A stretch of 64,000 nucleotides of DNA from Chelydra serpentina. Taxonomy: Eukaryota; Chordata; Testudines; Chelydridae. The notes under the pieces were generated by a model. That model did no database searches and had not been told where the DNA came from. It saw nothing but the letters and a program-made list of their open reading frames with translations. Both the position numbers and the translations under genes were made by a program. The stretch spans positions 13,286,001 through 13,350,000 of the forward strand of contig JBAIAC010000040.1 in the NCBI GenBank assembly GCA_037349315.1, read 5' to 3'. This document shows positions 25,016 to 36,383 of the stretch, piece by piece; within the stretch, counting starts at the first letter, position 1; every line of letters starts with the position of its first letter.

Positions 25016-27354
25016 TGTGGCACGCCGCTCTGTCTCTGTGTGTATATCTGCGCAGCAGTTGGGAGCGTGCTCCCCAGCTCGGGTAGACAGATACTCACTA
25101 GCTCTGCTCAAGCTAGCGTGCTCAAAAGAGCAGCCTGGTGGCGGCCCGAGTACAATCCTGCCCGACCCCCTGCAGGTCTTGGGTGGCTAGCCCAAGCTGC
25201 TGCCTGGGCTGCCAAAGCCACACTGCTATTTTTCAAGCTAGCACATGCACATCTACCTGAGTGGAGACTTGTATCTCCCAGCAGCAGTGTACAAACCCTG
25301 TGTTCTCCCTCACCCGCAGGGTACATGCAGTGTTTGGGGCCAGACATTCAGGCGGTGTAAATCAGAGAATTCAGTGGAGTTGTGCAGCCGGATGGCAGCT
25401 GAGGATCTGTCCCTATGTATTTAATTTTCAAAGCATTTGGAGATCTTTGGGGCAATGGGCACTATAGCATAGAAGGACTTTAGGACGGAGAGAAAGATCA
25501 GATATATCCGCGTAGCTATGAAATGAACGGAGAGCTGCTTGCCCAAACTAGGCAGCAGTTCCTTTCCTGCAATTTGTGCTCTGGCATCCCGAGACTCTCC
25601 TCTGGTGGGGACTAGAAAAGAACACTACATCCCTCCACAGAGACCCTGTATTTGACAGACAGGAGGGGCTGGGCCCTGCTTTACATGCAGGCCTGACATT
25701 TTGGGGCTTTCACTCATGTGACTGCTAGGAGTGAGATATTAATCAACACACAGACGCAGAGCTCAGTTGGAGCAGTCTATAAACAAGACAATGTTAGCCT
25801 GGTGAGTAACTGGAATGCTGAGCTGGCATATGGTTTGTAGATTAGGCAGTGCCGGAGACCTGCCAGCTCTGTCCTGCCAGGGATGTTTCAAAGAGGTGAC
25901 AAAATGGACCCAGATTCATATAAGAGGGGATGAGGTAGAGAAAGAGCTGGATTCTGGGAGAAGGGCGCAGGGCAGAGAGGGAGGTGAGAGTGGAAATGAA
26001 TGCCAACCCCATCAATTCCAAGCATGAATTCCAAGGGCTTCCTGTGGAGTATAGGTGGGGCTCAAATGTGGGCAGGGATGCCAGGGTCTCACGGCTTCAG
26101 AGGGGGGCATCACACCTCGGTGGACTTTCCTCAGAGATCTCGGGATGTGTGTGGGTTTGAAGGGCCATGCCACCTGTCTGATTTGTGGGCCATCAAACTC
26201 CACCCCCTAAAAGGGATGATGGCCTTTCCACTTGACTTGGGTCCTGCTGCAGCTTTCGATCTGTGTGTGGTGGGGGGTAACTGGCCCCTAAGGGCCCAAA
26301 GTTGATGGAACATTTGGCCTGGGCAAGGCCTGATAGATGCATTATCTCCCCCCCCACACACAAACACACACACCCAGAAGATACCTTCCACATATGGATC
26401 ACCTCCATCCATGCTGTCTCTGTGGCAGCGTCTCCCCCAGAGGGCCCGTTGTGGGGTAGGAGGTGTGAGGTGGTATCCCAAAGGGACTGGCGTGCTGTGC
26501 ACATTGCCCCCTAGTAGCAGGCGTGCCAGTGAGTTGGGGGTGGGTGGCATAGGAAGCCATTGATTCTGGGGGCCAAACATCCTGCTCATTCCATGGGTGT
26601 GAGGTGGTGGTGGGGAACCCACACGCCCGACATGGAACATTCCGATTTCCAGCTCGTTCTCCCCTCTGTCATGGACTGTCCCATGGGACAAATTTGCCCC
26701 GAGTAAGGATTTGATCCAAAGGGGTGTATCTGGACCTCCGCTATTTACGTAGAATGCCCTGGGGTGGGAACACTTCTCATGTGGAGCGACAGGGGTGTTG
26801 CTCTGGTTAAACTGGCGGACAGTGATGTATCAGCCTTTCAGATAACAAGGAACCTGTTGCAAATGGGACGGTGCTGGGAACAGACGGCACGGCCCTGCTC
26901 GGCTCCCAGATGACAGGCCTGCTGCCGGGAGGGGCTGTGTCTGCAGATTATTTTGACAAAGGGCCAAGCACATCCAAATAATTTTGACAGACTTTTTTTC
27001 ACATGCATAGTGGGCCAAAAGCAAAATAGAGCCGTTTGGCTCAGTGGCGCAGCACCTACTTGCATCCAGACAGATGGATACGATGCTTCCCACTCTCGGC
27101 CCAGGCATGGACCCAGTTCTTTGTATGCTGAAGAACCAGTAAGGGTCAGCAGCCAAGCTAAGCTGAGAATGTATGTGTTTGCAAAGGGCTGTGGTTTAGG
27201 GCTACAGTGCCACTTCCCTAGCGCATTCCTGCAAGGATCTCCATGTGGGCAAATTCCCCTTGAGGCCAATGGGGCTTCGTGCAGGCACAAAAGTCTGACT
27301 GCAGAACTCTTTACACGACCAGGGCCATTGTGAAGACTCACAGCTCCCCTATGA

Positions 27355-27450
27355 ATGAGGTATTATCCCCATTTCACCCGTGGGGAAACTGAGGTACAAT
27401 GGCCCAGAGTGACATTGCTCCTGACTCCCAGCCTTGTGGTTTAACCACCC
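27355..27450 (-). mobile_element. MIR-like SINE fragment
   Basis: The + strand 'attatccccatttcacccgt' followed by 'ggggaaactgaggtacaatg' is the classic inverse of the MIR 3' half. Short and 5'/3' incomplete. Confidence 0.6.
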
Positions 27451-27895
27451 ATATCCTTCCCCGTTTTCATCCTCTGTCTTTCACCGCCCCCTTTGCCCTA
27501 AAACCCCATATAAGCTCTGATCAGGGCCCATTTCTGTTTCTTTGTTTTATGTTAACGTGAGCACATGGTTCAGCACCGAACACCTCTAGCCAGATCACGC
27601 ACATTCCCTCCTTTGGGGACAGAATTTCTGGGCCCTCTAAGATAGCTGTGGATTGTGTGTCTGTGGGGCGGGGGGGAAGGGGATGACTCCCACCTGCATA
27701 CCACATATTTCTCTAGCAACTTTCCCTCCCCCAGAAAATCCTGGCATCTTAGTGCTGTCCTTTTTTGGGACCCCAAAACCGCCAGAGATCCCATGTACCA
27801 TATGCAGCTCAGCGCTGAAGGCAAAGACAACCCAGGAACATTTTTTAAAGTTGTAAACAGTAAACCCACAAGTAAGTTCTGAGCAGACAACCTTT

Positions 27896-27966
27896 GGGCT
27901 TGATTCTGATCTCCTTTCCACTGATGTAAATATCAATGAGTTATATTGATGAGCTGAGAATCGGAC
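27896..27966. repeat. Foldback repeat ('GATTCTGATCTC' family)
   Basis: Left end 'gggcttgattctgatctcc', right end 'gagctgagaatcggacc'. Related to the better copy at 50078-50165. Confidence 0.5.
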
Positions 27967-28599
27967 CTTCCGCATCAGAACTGTATTCCTGGGCAATCTT
28001 AGGAGTAAATTCTCTGCGGGGGTAACTGCACTGAAGTCTGAGAATCAGCCCCTTGATCCCTGTCCACTTCTTTCTAGCAGCTGTTTTCTTGTGAAAGCTG
28101 TTAACGTATGCTTGTTCTTGCAGCTGATGTGAGGGATCTTCCTTTCTACCTAGCCATACAATACAATATATACCTTGTCTTCCTAATACAATGTATGGGA
28201 TGCTTTGCAACACAAGTTCCAAGGTGCTTGAGAATACAAATAAAAAATTGTCATCTTTTAAATGTAAAAGATAGCTAAAAGTCACTCTATTTCTTGGCTA
28301 TATACTTCTCATGGGGACACTTGCCCTTATGCACAAAGCAGCTGAAGAATGCCCAACGTATGGCATACTTGGGAGAATTAAAAGTAAGTTCCCCTGTATT
28401 CCAAGCAAAGTCCAATATAATGGTGTTGAGCTTGCGGTATTTATTACTCTGGCTCTAAATTGCCTTTCATATTTTCTTGGATCCCAAAGCTGTAGCCAAA
28501 TTGGCTGGTTAAATGTGAATAAATGGTGCATTGTCTTCAAAACAAAGTCTGGCTTATTAAAAAGAAGAGTTTTCTTTTTTATAGTTAAAGTTAATCACA

Positions 28600-30350
28600 C
28601 CAAACACAGGGAATGTGGACTGTAAACAGAAGAATGTCCCTGGGAAGTATATACCAAGATCATTTCAGTATGTATGTCAAGAATTATCCCAGAGCTAGAA
28701 AAATTCTTAAATCTACCTTTAAAGCTGGAACAAAATAACTGAACCCCAGAAAGATTAAAACTGGAGTTTTTGATAATATTGTTATAAGAAATGCCATGAA
28801 ATACTTCCCAACTATTTTTCCAGGTACAACTAGATTTACTGTATCTGTACCTGATAGATTTTTGGATGTTAGGAATATAGCTTATATATATTTTACTGTA
28901 TTATAGCACAGACTGCAATCTCAGCTCTATTTCATGTATAAATACCACAAATAATAATATAAGTGCTAAACATGCACAATTTAGTCAGCAAATAGCATTA
29001 ATTATTGATTCACCAATTGTGCATGCTCTCTGATAAACTGCAAAGAGCAGGGCAATTAAAACAGGAGCACAAATTCATGGATTGCCTAATTGCTCGCAGA
29101 TCTGTGAGTTCTCCTTAAATGGTGAGACAAACACTAATTAGAAGCTGACATTTAATAGTATGAAGCAAGCATCATTCGCCATAGTTTTACTTTCTTAACA
29201 GAACCAGTTGCAAGCACAGTATTCGCAGAGTGGAAATTAGATGGAGTGAATATATAGAAAAGTAGAATGACAGTCCCATACAAATAAATAACTTATTTCA
29301 CTATTTTGCAGTGTGCCAACTGCAAGTCTGATTAGAGTAAATCTCCACTTATGGTACAGTCCCATGTCTCAAGCACTTGCATTGCTTCCTCCTCCACATT
29401 AGCGCATAAGATTACTTTTTATATTAGTGGGTCTGTGTTTCTTCTACACCTACTAGAGCATAAAAGCATCCACCATATAACAAGCCTACATCCTAACAGC
29501 AAGGGCTCACAGCTAACACTGTTGTAAAAGTGGTGTCCAGTTGGCAAACAATTATAACATTAACCTCTCAAAAAGCTGCCTAATGTCCATGTGTGTTCAA
29601 AATCAAATAAATAGCTGAACAATAGAATTTTGTTTTTCCGGAAACCTTAGAAAAGATTTATTCTACAGGAATCAAGAAGTAAGACCCCATGGGGTAAATT
29701 CAGCCAGAGTATGCCCACTATTCCATTATTTGCACCCACTTCTACCAAGGCTGATAAATAAGGTGCCATTCTGTACAATCTCCTTTTCAGAGGGGATGAC
29801 CTAAGAGTGAATAACTATCTGCATGGCAGCTGATCTGACTCCATTGTAGAGTTTTATACATGTTTCTAGCTGCTTTTTGGTCCAACACTCCTTCATTAAT
29901 CCCCCCTCACACATTTCATTTTACAAATGCATAACAAGGACCTGATCCTGCAAAGTCTTAGGCATGGGGGCACGCAAGTACGTACGCCCCTGAAGTTAAT
30001 GAAAACTGTTCCTATGTGTAAAATTACTCACATCTGGGATGAGGCTCCAAGTTTGGAACCTCAATATTTACTTTATGAATCTTTTTTTTTTAATTAAAAC
30101 CCACCCTATTACTTTGGTGAGCAACAGTTAGTGCTCGTGTGAGGACTTTGGCATATTAAGGTATAAAAGACAGTTTTCAATAAAATGTTAAACACCTCCT
30201 GAGAACCTGAAAATTGAAAAGAAGGTGAACTTTCAGTTCAAATCTGCGCAGGGGGAAGAAGGTACTAGAGTGGTAACTGAAATTCATAAAGTGTTATTCT
30301 TCGCTATGGGGAGCTAACGTCTCTGTGCTGCATATAGTTTTTACTCTGTA
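28600..30350. promoter_or_regulatory. AT-rich, repeat-poor block; possible conserved noncoding sequence
   Basis: This part of RFLNA intron 1 lacks recognisable transposons and has the texture of conserved noncoding DNA: TAATTA-type homeodomain-like cores (29000-29005 region) and an 11-bp inverted pair CATGCACAATT / AATTGTGCATG at 28971-28981 and 29015-29025. Conservation cannot be tested here; an enhancer role is inference only. Confidence 0.3.
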
Positions 30351-30690
30351 TTTAAGCCAATTACATGTGTGGTTGAATACATCTAAAAATCCATTTGTTT
30401 TTTAACAGAAAAATGTTTGAAAGAACCTTGGGCAAAATCCTTCCCTCCAGCAACTCCTGGTAAGCCTCAGTCTTTAAAAGCCATTTATAATTCAACAGAT
30501 TGAAATTGACAAAATGAAGCAGAACAAAAGTAATAATAAATCTGCTTAAATCCATCTCCACCCTCAAACACTTCACAGACCCTTTGTCAAAGATGATCAG
30601 AATCAGGCTTCTATCTATATAGCTGCTGCCAGGAGTTCAATCCTGAAAACCAATAGAGCTGTACTGTTTAGCCATACCGTGCATAACTTT

Positions 30691-31011
30691 TCAAACTGCA
30701 TCACTCTCTGAAGCACGTTTCAAGCAAATAGCAGTAGCACAGAGCCAGCTCTCAAGCAAAAACAACTTCATCCTTTGGAAGAGAACATGAACACTTCCAA
30801 ATCTTGTCTCTGATACCAACGGCCCTGACACATGTCCATAAACTCTTCTGAATAGCGCACTGTTCCACATGCAGAGCAGAAATGACTGTGGCACTGTTGC
30901 TTCATGCTCACAAACAAATCCGACTGATTTGGAATGAAACAGTTTCAGCATAGCTGAGAAGCCAGCTCTGGTATGTCTAGTCTCAACTTCAGACCTATCC
31001 ACATGTAGCAT
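30691..31011 (-). other. Unassigned 106-codon ATG-initiated open frame
   Basis: An uninterrupted frame from ATG (31011-31009) that I do not recognise. It shows no signal peptide, membrane segment or known motif, and has cysteines scattered along it. It sits inside RFLNA intron 1 on the same strand, next to the hAT-Charlie-like MITE at 31044. It is more likely part of an unlabelled repeat or chance than a gene. Confidence 0.2.
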
Positions 31012-31043
31012 TGCAGTAACCAGCCTTGTACCCTCTTACTATA

Positions 31044-31443
31044 CTCAACCAGGGGTACACGTACCACTGGGGGTATGCAGAGATCAGCCAGGGGGTACAT
31101 CAACTCATCTAGATATTTGCCTCGTTTGACAACAGGCTACATCAAAAGCACTAGCAAACTCAGTACAAACTAACATTTCATACAGACAGACTTATTTATA
31201 CTGCTTTATATACTATACACTGAAATGTAAGTACAATATTTATATTCCAATTGATTTATTTTTGTAATTATATGGTTAGAAGGAGAAAATCAACACTTTT
31301 TCAATAAGTGTGCTGTGACACTTTTGTATGTTCATGTCTGATTTTATAAGCAAGTAGTTTAAGTGAGGTCAAACTTGGGGGTATGCAAGACAAATCAGAC
31401 TCCTGAAAGGGGTACAGCAGTCTGGAAAGGTTGAGAGCCACTG
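31044..31443 (+). mobile_element. hAT-Charlie-like MITE, copy 1
   Basis: The right end is GGTTGAGAGCCACTG, the left end retains CTCAACC but has lost the outermost bases. The interior is nearly collinear with 56508-56875 (for example 'catcaactcatctagatatt' and 'actatacactgaaatgtaag'). The copy has an extra stretch in the middle (near 31262-31295). No transposase. Confidence 0.8.
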
Positions 31444-32262
31444 AGCGAGGCTGATTTCTTATTTCTTTCTTTACACTGGAAATTGGAGCATGTGTCTGAT
31501 ATGTTTTAATTAGCAAACCCTTACTATGATTTATCCTCCAGCTCCCCCCTCCAAACTGCAAATAATTCACCACAGGGAAGTGGTGGGGGCTCTGAATGTC
31601 CCCAGACCTCCCTGAACTCTATCACTGGTTCTCCACCAGGGTCCAAACCTTTGCCAACCAATCCTAACACTACAGTAAGGAACTAGGCTGCTGGCTGCTT
31701 CCATGGTTTGCAGCTGGAGCAGGGGTTCCAGGGTGGAAGTGTAGCTGTCTTCAGGAAGGATTAACCCATGCAATGCTCTGTAAGAGCCTTTTAATGTTTT
31801 GCCTCTAGGATCTATCTACCAGTGGCCCCATCCCACCTCATGAAGCCTGGATGAAGAGAGGTATTAATCATGAGGGAGTCTCACTCCTTACTAGAGACCA
31901 CATCCAGGGAGATCCAGGTTTAGATTTTAAACACCTGCCACCCTATGCTGGAGGCTACTGGAATCCTTGGTTTGAGTCTGAGTCACTCTTCTCATTCCCT
32001 GCCTGCTTCTGCCACCCAAACAGGCTAGTACAAAACCCCCTTCTTCCTCCCACCCTTTGTTCCTCTTGTCTGTTTGGATTGTAAACTCTCTGGGTCAGAT
32101 CCCAGCACACCAGTGTCCTGAGGTGACATAGGGGTGGGCCCCAGTGAAAGATGGAGACAGTTCCCCACCTAAATCCCTGTGGTGCCAGGAACAGGCACCA
32201 CCCCAGCCTCTCACCCTGGGGAGGAAGCTGTAGGGCCCCAGGTGGGCGGGAAAGGCTCTTAC
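31444..32262. other. Intron 1 DNA next to exon 1, no repeat recognised
   Basis: Contains a weak L2-like tail fragment ('ttggattgtaaactctctgg' at about 32076-32095). Otherwise nothing can be named. Confidence 0.4.
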
Positions 32263-32481
32263 CCCTTTGCCTTCCTTGGCTTCCTTTCTGGGTCCATGTC
32301 CTGGGTGATCCGTGCCGGTGCTGCTGGCCCCGGCTCTGCCCTCGATAATGCCGGGAGCCAGGGTGTAGAAAGGGGGGCTAGGGCTGGGAGGCAGCCCGGA
32401 ATCCGGACTGTCCAGCAGGCCCTCCCGGCTCTTCTCTTTCAGACTCTCTTCCATTCCTTGCAGGTGCAGGTGGCCCACCAT
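32263..32481 (-). CDS. RFLNA: RFLNA (refilin A) coding exon 1
   Basis: First coding exon, residues 1-73. It starts with ATG at 32481-32479 in a strong context (G at -3, G at +4). The protein opens MVGHLHLQGMEESLKE and contains the block DSPDSGLPPSPSPPFY (residues 24-39), which I recognise as the N-terminal signature of refilin A; the DSGLPPSPSP core is shared with refilin B. The exon ends in codon GGG followed by GTAAGA (donor GT at 32262-32261), phase 0. The frame stays open upstream to 32598 but only through a non-ATG codon, so the ATG at 32481 is preferred. The residues after about 50 are low-complexity and diverge from the human protein, as expected for this disordered part. Refilins bind filamin and help organise perinuclear actin bundles. 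The exon lies at the inner edge of a CpG island. Confidence 0.93.
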
Positions 32482-33870
32482 CTCTGGGGGGCAGCGAGGG
32501 GAGCGGAGCCAAGCTGAAGAAAATCCGCCTCCTCCCTGAGCTTGAAGGCAGGAGGTGAAGGGCTTCGGGCACGGCCAGGATCCCCACACTCCGGCCAAGG
32601 AGCCGCTCCCGCTCTGGCACAGCTGCCCGCAGCCCCAGCTGAGCCTGCGGGGGAAGGGAGCAGAGAGGGCGCATCAGAGCCGAGACCAGCCCTGATCCGC
32701 GCCAAACCTCGGTGCCCCGCCGAAAAAAAGGGAGCCAGCGCGCGGCCCCCAGCAAAGCCCAGGGCCCGAGGCCAAAGCTGCCGAAGAAGGTTCCGATCCC
32801 TCTTCCACCCCTACCCCTCGCCCCGGCGCAGAGCGCACAGACCCTACCGCCGGCGCAGAGCGCACGGCGTCCCCTTCCCTGTCCCCGAAGCAGAGCGCCC
32901 GTCGGAGACCCTCTCGCTCCCTAGAGCAACGCACACAGTACCCGCCAGGCGCGGTTCCCTGGCTCCCTGCCTTGGGGATACCACCCCCCTCCCCTGGTCA
33001 CCAATCGCTGACCCGGGGACAGAGCGCTCGGCTCACCCTGCGCCCTCTCCTCGGAGCAGCGCGCACGGCTCTCCACCGCCCACCCCTGCACCTGGGCCAC
33101 TGACAGCGCCACCAGGGCAGGGCGCGGGGAACGCAGGGCACCGACCCGCCCCCTCCAGCCCCAGCAGCGCCCCCGTCCCCGCCCGGATCCGCCTCCAATT
33201 CGCCCCTGTGCGCGGTGCGCGGAGACGGGCAAACTAGCCCAGCCCCGCTCGCTGGGCGCGGACCCGCTCTCAGCGTGCTGGGGGTGCATGGGCAGGCCAG
33301 GAGTGGCGCGGAGCAGGGCTGGGGGTTGGTCGCCCCCCAGTGTGCTTGGCTTTACACGCGTCCTTCCTGCTGCGCCCCAAACACGCCCAGCAGCAGAGCC
33401 GGGGCGACGGGGGCACAGGGCAGCCGGCTGCCCACCGCCTTCCCCCCGGCGAGCAGAGCCGGAGCCAGCGCTCAGTGTTGGAGACCCCCGGGGGGGGGGA
33501 TCCCTCGTGCGTTTGCAAAGCGCAAACCGCCCACGCCCCGCTGCACCCCGACGCCAGCCGGGCCCGGGGCCCTGCGCCCCGCTGCGCCAGGCCGGGTGCG
33601 CCCGGAGAGCCGGCGGGAGGCGCGGAGCCGAGCGCAAGGCGCGGCCGTTTACGTGCGGCGCAGCTAGCGGTCCCCGGCGGCAGGCGGCTCCCGGCGGGAC
33701 GGAGCGCTCGGAAGTGGCTCGGCGGCTGCCCGGGCTCGCTCCAGCGCCGGCCGCCAGGGAGAGCTCGCCCGGCCCTGCCGGTCCTGCGCTCCGCAGCAGC
33801 CGCCGGAGAGGTAGTGGGGAAATCCTGCCGCTCGCTCTGGTTCTCCCCGCCTCCTGCCGCTCGCTGGTTT
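32460..33870 (-). promoter_or_regulatory. RFLNA: CpG island, probable RFLNA promoter and 5' UTR
   Basis: Dense CG dinucleotides and several GC boxes (GGGCGG/CCGCCC types) run from the start codon region to about 33870, where composition falls back abruptly. No clear TATA box is visible, as is usual for a CpG-island promoter. The transcription start cannot be fixed from sequence; it probably lies within this block on the minus strand. Two exact copies of CCGGCGCAGAGCGCAC sit 27 bp apart (32823-32838 and 32850-32865). Long open frames in all phases here (up to 287 codons) result from stop-poor GC-rich DNA and are not genes. Confidence 0.75.
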
Positions 33871-35440
33871 AGCTTAATGGGGTGGGTGGAGAACCAAGGG
33901 GCCCTCCCGCCCCCCAGCCCCACCGCCCCCCGAACCCCAGCCCCCCCTTCCGTGCATGTTCAGTCACTTCCCCGGCAGGGGAACGGGCTTCTCGCAGCCG
34001 CCTCGCTGGCTTTTTCGGTGCTGTGCATTGTTACTGGCTCAGGCAAGGCCAACGCACCCTGTCCCTGCAGCCTCCAGGCTTGGGGGGGGGGGGGCACCTC
34101 CCTCTCATCCCCATCCAGCTCCCCCATACACTTGCCTGGGTTCTTATTTATAGGCCCATCTGCAGGGCTGGGCATTGCCCAGTGGGCTGGAGAGGGGCTC
34201 TGAGAGCAGCATTGCCCAAAGGGGACAGGGGAGAAGCTGGGGATGGTGCTTGGAAGATGGGCCTTTAACAACATATGGCACGCTGGTTTCCTGAACGTGG
34301 GAGCCACTGCACTAGCATGTCTTGGGGAAGGTCCCCCAGTGGGCCTAAATCCACACCAGTCCGTAGACTTTAGTGACGCAACACTGATTTCCATCCGCTG
34401 AAAGGTGCTGACCCGCCCGATCGTACCACCACATGCCGGGGCTGTGACACTAGGGTGCCCCAGCACCTCGACCCTTTGGACACCCAGGCTGGGGCTACAA
34501 TGTAAAAGTTAGGTAACTACAGCCAGGTAGGTCAGGGCTGTGCAAAAGCCACACGCTCAGCGCCGTAACTGCTTACCTAACTCCCCCTCCCCTCCCATGA
34601 AGTGGCAGCTATCGATGGACAAATGCTTCCCATTGTTTGGGGTGGTGGTGTCCCTACACCGTCCGGACAAACTCCTTCCGTCGGCTGCGGCTACACCAGG
34701 GGTTGTGACCGATCCAAAAACTCAGCAAACTGATCCAGCGCAGCAGGGAAAGCTTTTATTTTCACCTGGTTTCTGCAAAGAGAAACTGCAGAATGGGTTT
34801 CCTTACAGCTTGCAATGTGGAGAGCATGTGAGTCAGTGTACACCTTGAAGGGGGGGTTAGGGGGCTAGGAGGAGCTGGTATTAGATAGTCACCACCTGCC
34901 TAGCCAACCGGAGACTGCTGCTTATTGCCCCCATTACCTTGTCCTCAAGGTGCCTGTGTTCCTCAGGCACCTTTTGCATCTGCGCATAACCTAGATTGTG
35001 AGAAATTTGGGGCAGGCCCTGCTGATAGTACAGCCCAGCTTTCAAGCCCTTTATTTACGCTGAGCAGGCCCTTGCCTGGCAAGCAGGCCTGTTAATTTCA
35101 ACAGGCCTGTTCGCAGTGAGTGAGGATGTCACAGTTTGGACCTAATGATGCACAGCACAATGGGGCCCAGGGCCTTGATTAGAGCCCCTTAGCACTATGG
35201 TAAGGCAAAACCCACATGGAGATGTTTTTGTAAATTGGAGTAACAAATTAGGGGGTAATTATCATCGTACAGACTATGTCTAGTACTGACAGTTTGCAGG
35301 ATCAGGACCGGAGCTAGATGCTAATAGATGGGGAAGAGAGAGGGGCTGCAACATAGAACAAATCACGTTGTTTGACTTGGTAGGTTAAGGATCTGGCCTG
35401 TTGCTTCCAGGATAACTTTTTTTAAAAACTTTTTTTTTTC
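33871..35440. other. Upstream flank of RFLNA
   Basis: Follows the CpG island. Contains a 13-nt G run (34082-34094). The part 34480-34702, with 'ggggctacaatgtaaaag' at one side and 'gcggctacaccaggg' at the other, may be a worn DNA-transposon fragment. No gene seen. Confidence 0.4.
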
Positions 35441-35442
35441 AT

Positions 35443-35579
35443 CATGCATCCGATGAAGTGGGTTCGTAACCCACGAAAGCTTATGCTGAAATAAATTTGT
35501 TAGTCTCTAAGGTGCCACAGGCATTTTTCTCGTTTTCTTTTTGCTGACACAGACTAACACGGCTACTACACTGAAACCT
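35443..35579 (+). repeat. Dispersed turtle-type repeat ('GAAAGCTTATGCT' family), copy 1
   Basis: Reads 'catccgatgaagtgggttcg', 'taacccacgaaagcttatgc', 'ttagtctctaaggtgccaca' and 'cagactaacacggctactac'. A small hairpin GTGGGTT-cg-TAACCCAC is inside. A reverse-oriented relative lies at 55544-55631. From recollection this unit is very common in turtle genomes. Confidence 0.75.
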
Positions 35580-35647
35580 TTTTTTTTAATGCAGCATGAC
35601 TTAGATTTTTGCTCTGCCACCCTTACCCACATTGAGTAATGCCTTAG

Positions 35648-35783
35648 GGACAGATTTTTAAAGCCATTTTGGCACCTGATATGTCAGGTAGTGCCTACAG
35701 GGCTGTTCAAACGCACCTGGGTGCCTAACTCCCAGTTAAATCAATGGTTTTTTGGCATCTAAATACCTTTACAAATCTGGCCC
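35648..35783. repeat. Foldback repeat of the 'TAGGCACCTAA' family
   Basis: Left end 'cagatttttaaagccatttt', centre 'gggtgcctaactcccagtta' with 'aatcaatgg', right end 'tacctttacaaatctggccc'. The two ends are inverted relatives. Confidence 0.6.
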
Positions 35784-36370
35784 TTACTCTGTGCCCCCGT
35801 TTTATACTCGTATAACTCCATCAACTTTACTGGAGCTGCTCCTGATTGTCACTGAGTTCAGAATCAGCCCACTGACTTCAGCGTCCTTGAGTTGTTGGTG
35901 TGACTTTAGTGCAGTAAGCTACTCAGTGTGAGTAAAGGAAGGCAGCGTCTGACCTCAAACGCGCCATGCTCCTGCACACAGTCCCGTCCAGTAGCCGCCA
36001 GTCCCTTCGGGTGGTGGTAGAGGAACTTGGCTGTCAGTAAAACTAGCTTTGATTAGGTTTATTCAAGTTCAGGTCAAAGCAAAGGCCAAGGATGCCCAAA
36101 GCCGCTCTTGGCTGAAATGAAGTGCCTCTCTCAGATTAACTATAGTGATTTGTATGCACTGAGCAGAGCAGAAAAATGTAGCCGATTTATAAATGTCAAA
36201 TAGCCAGCAAGCAGCCCACACAATAACCTCAGTGAATTATTACCTCTGACCCATTCATCAAACTCAGCCAATCCTCTGGTAGTGCAGAGTGATTTAAAGC
36301 CTATTACTGTAAGAGCTTTAATGTCTCACGCAGAATGCAGCTGATCTGCAAATGTCAAAGGGGGGCGGAA

Positions 36371-36383
36371 GGTCACAATGACC
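36371..36383. promoter_or_regulatory. Perfect estrogen-response-element palindrome
   Basis: GGTCACAATGACC matches the established ERE form GGTCAnnnTGACC exactly, with the outer A/T partly matching. It lies about 3.9 kb upstream of the RFLNA start codon in a repeat-poor stretch (36100-36400) that also has repeated AAATGTCAAA motifs (36194-36202 and 36351-36359 region). Binding is unproven; one match can occur by chance. Confidence 0.4.

Larger units (their letters stand above)
13623..32262 (-). other. RFLNA: RFLNA intron 1 (18.6 kb)
   Basis: GT at the exon 1 side and AG at the exon 2 side. It contains CR1 LINE tails (16535-16797, 18722-18915, 21888-22175), foldback repeats, MIR fragments, an inverted-repeat hairpin (20648-20675), a hAT-Charlie-like MITE (31044-31443) and an AT-rich low-repeat block at about 28600-30350. 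I see no other exon. The stretches 14060-16530, 19010-20610, 22180-22900, 25020-27340 and 28000-28600 hold nothing I can name. Confidence 0.85.

Noticed and set aside
26345..26375. CA-rich microsatellite (also 52996-53015 and 61155-61170)
   Set aside because: Too short and interrupted to be more than background simple sequence.
32481..32598. N-terminal extension of RFLNA upstream of the ATG
   Set aside because: The frame is open but has no ATG, and MVGHLHLQGM is the known start of refilin A.
32542..33237. Plus-strand open frame of 231 codons antisense to RFLNA exon 1
   Set aside because: Same reason: composition-driven, Arg/Pro/Ala-rich, and no conserved motif.
33340..34203. Plus-strand open frame of 287 codons
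   Set aside because: It sits in the CpG island, where stop codons are rare in all frames; several overlapping frames of similar length exist on both strands. No protein family resemblance.
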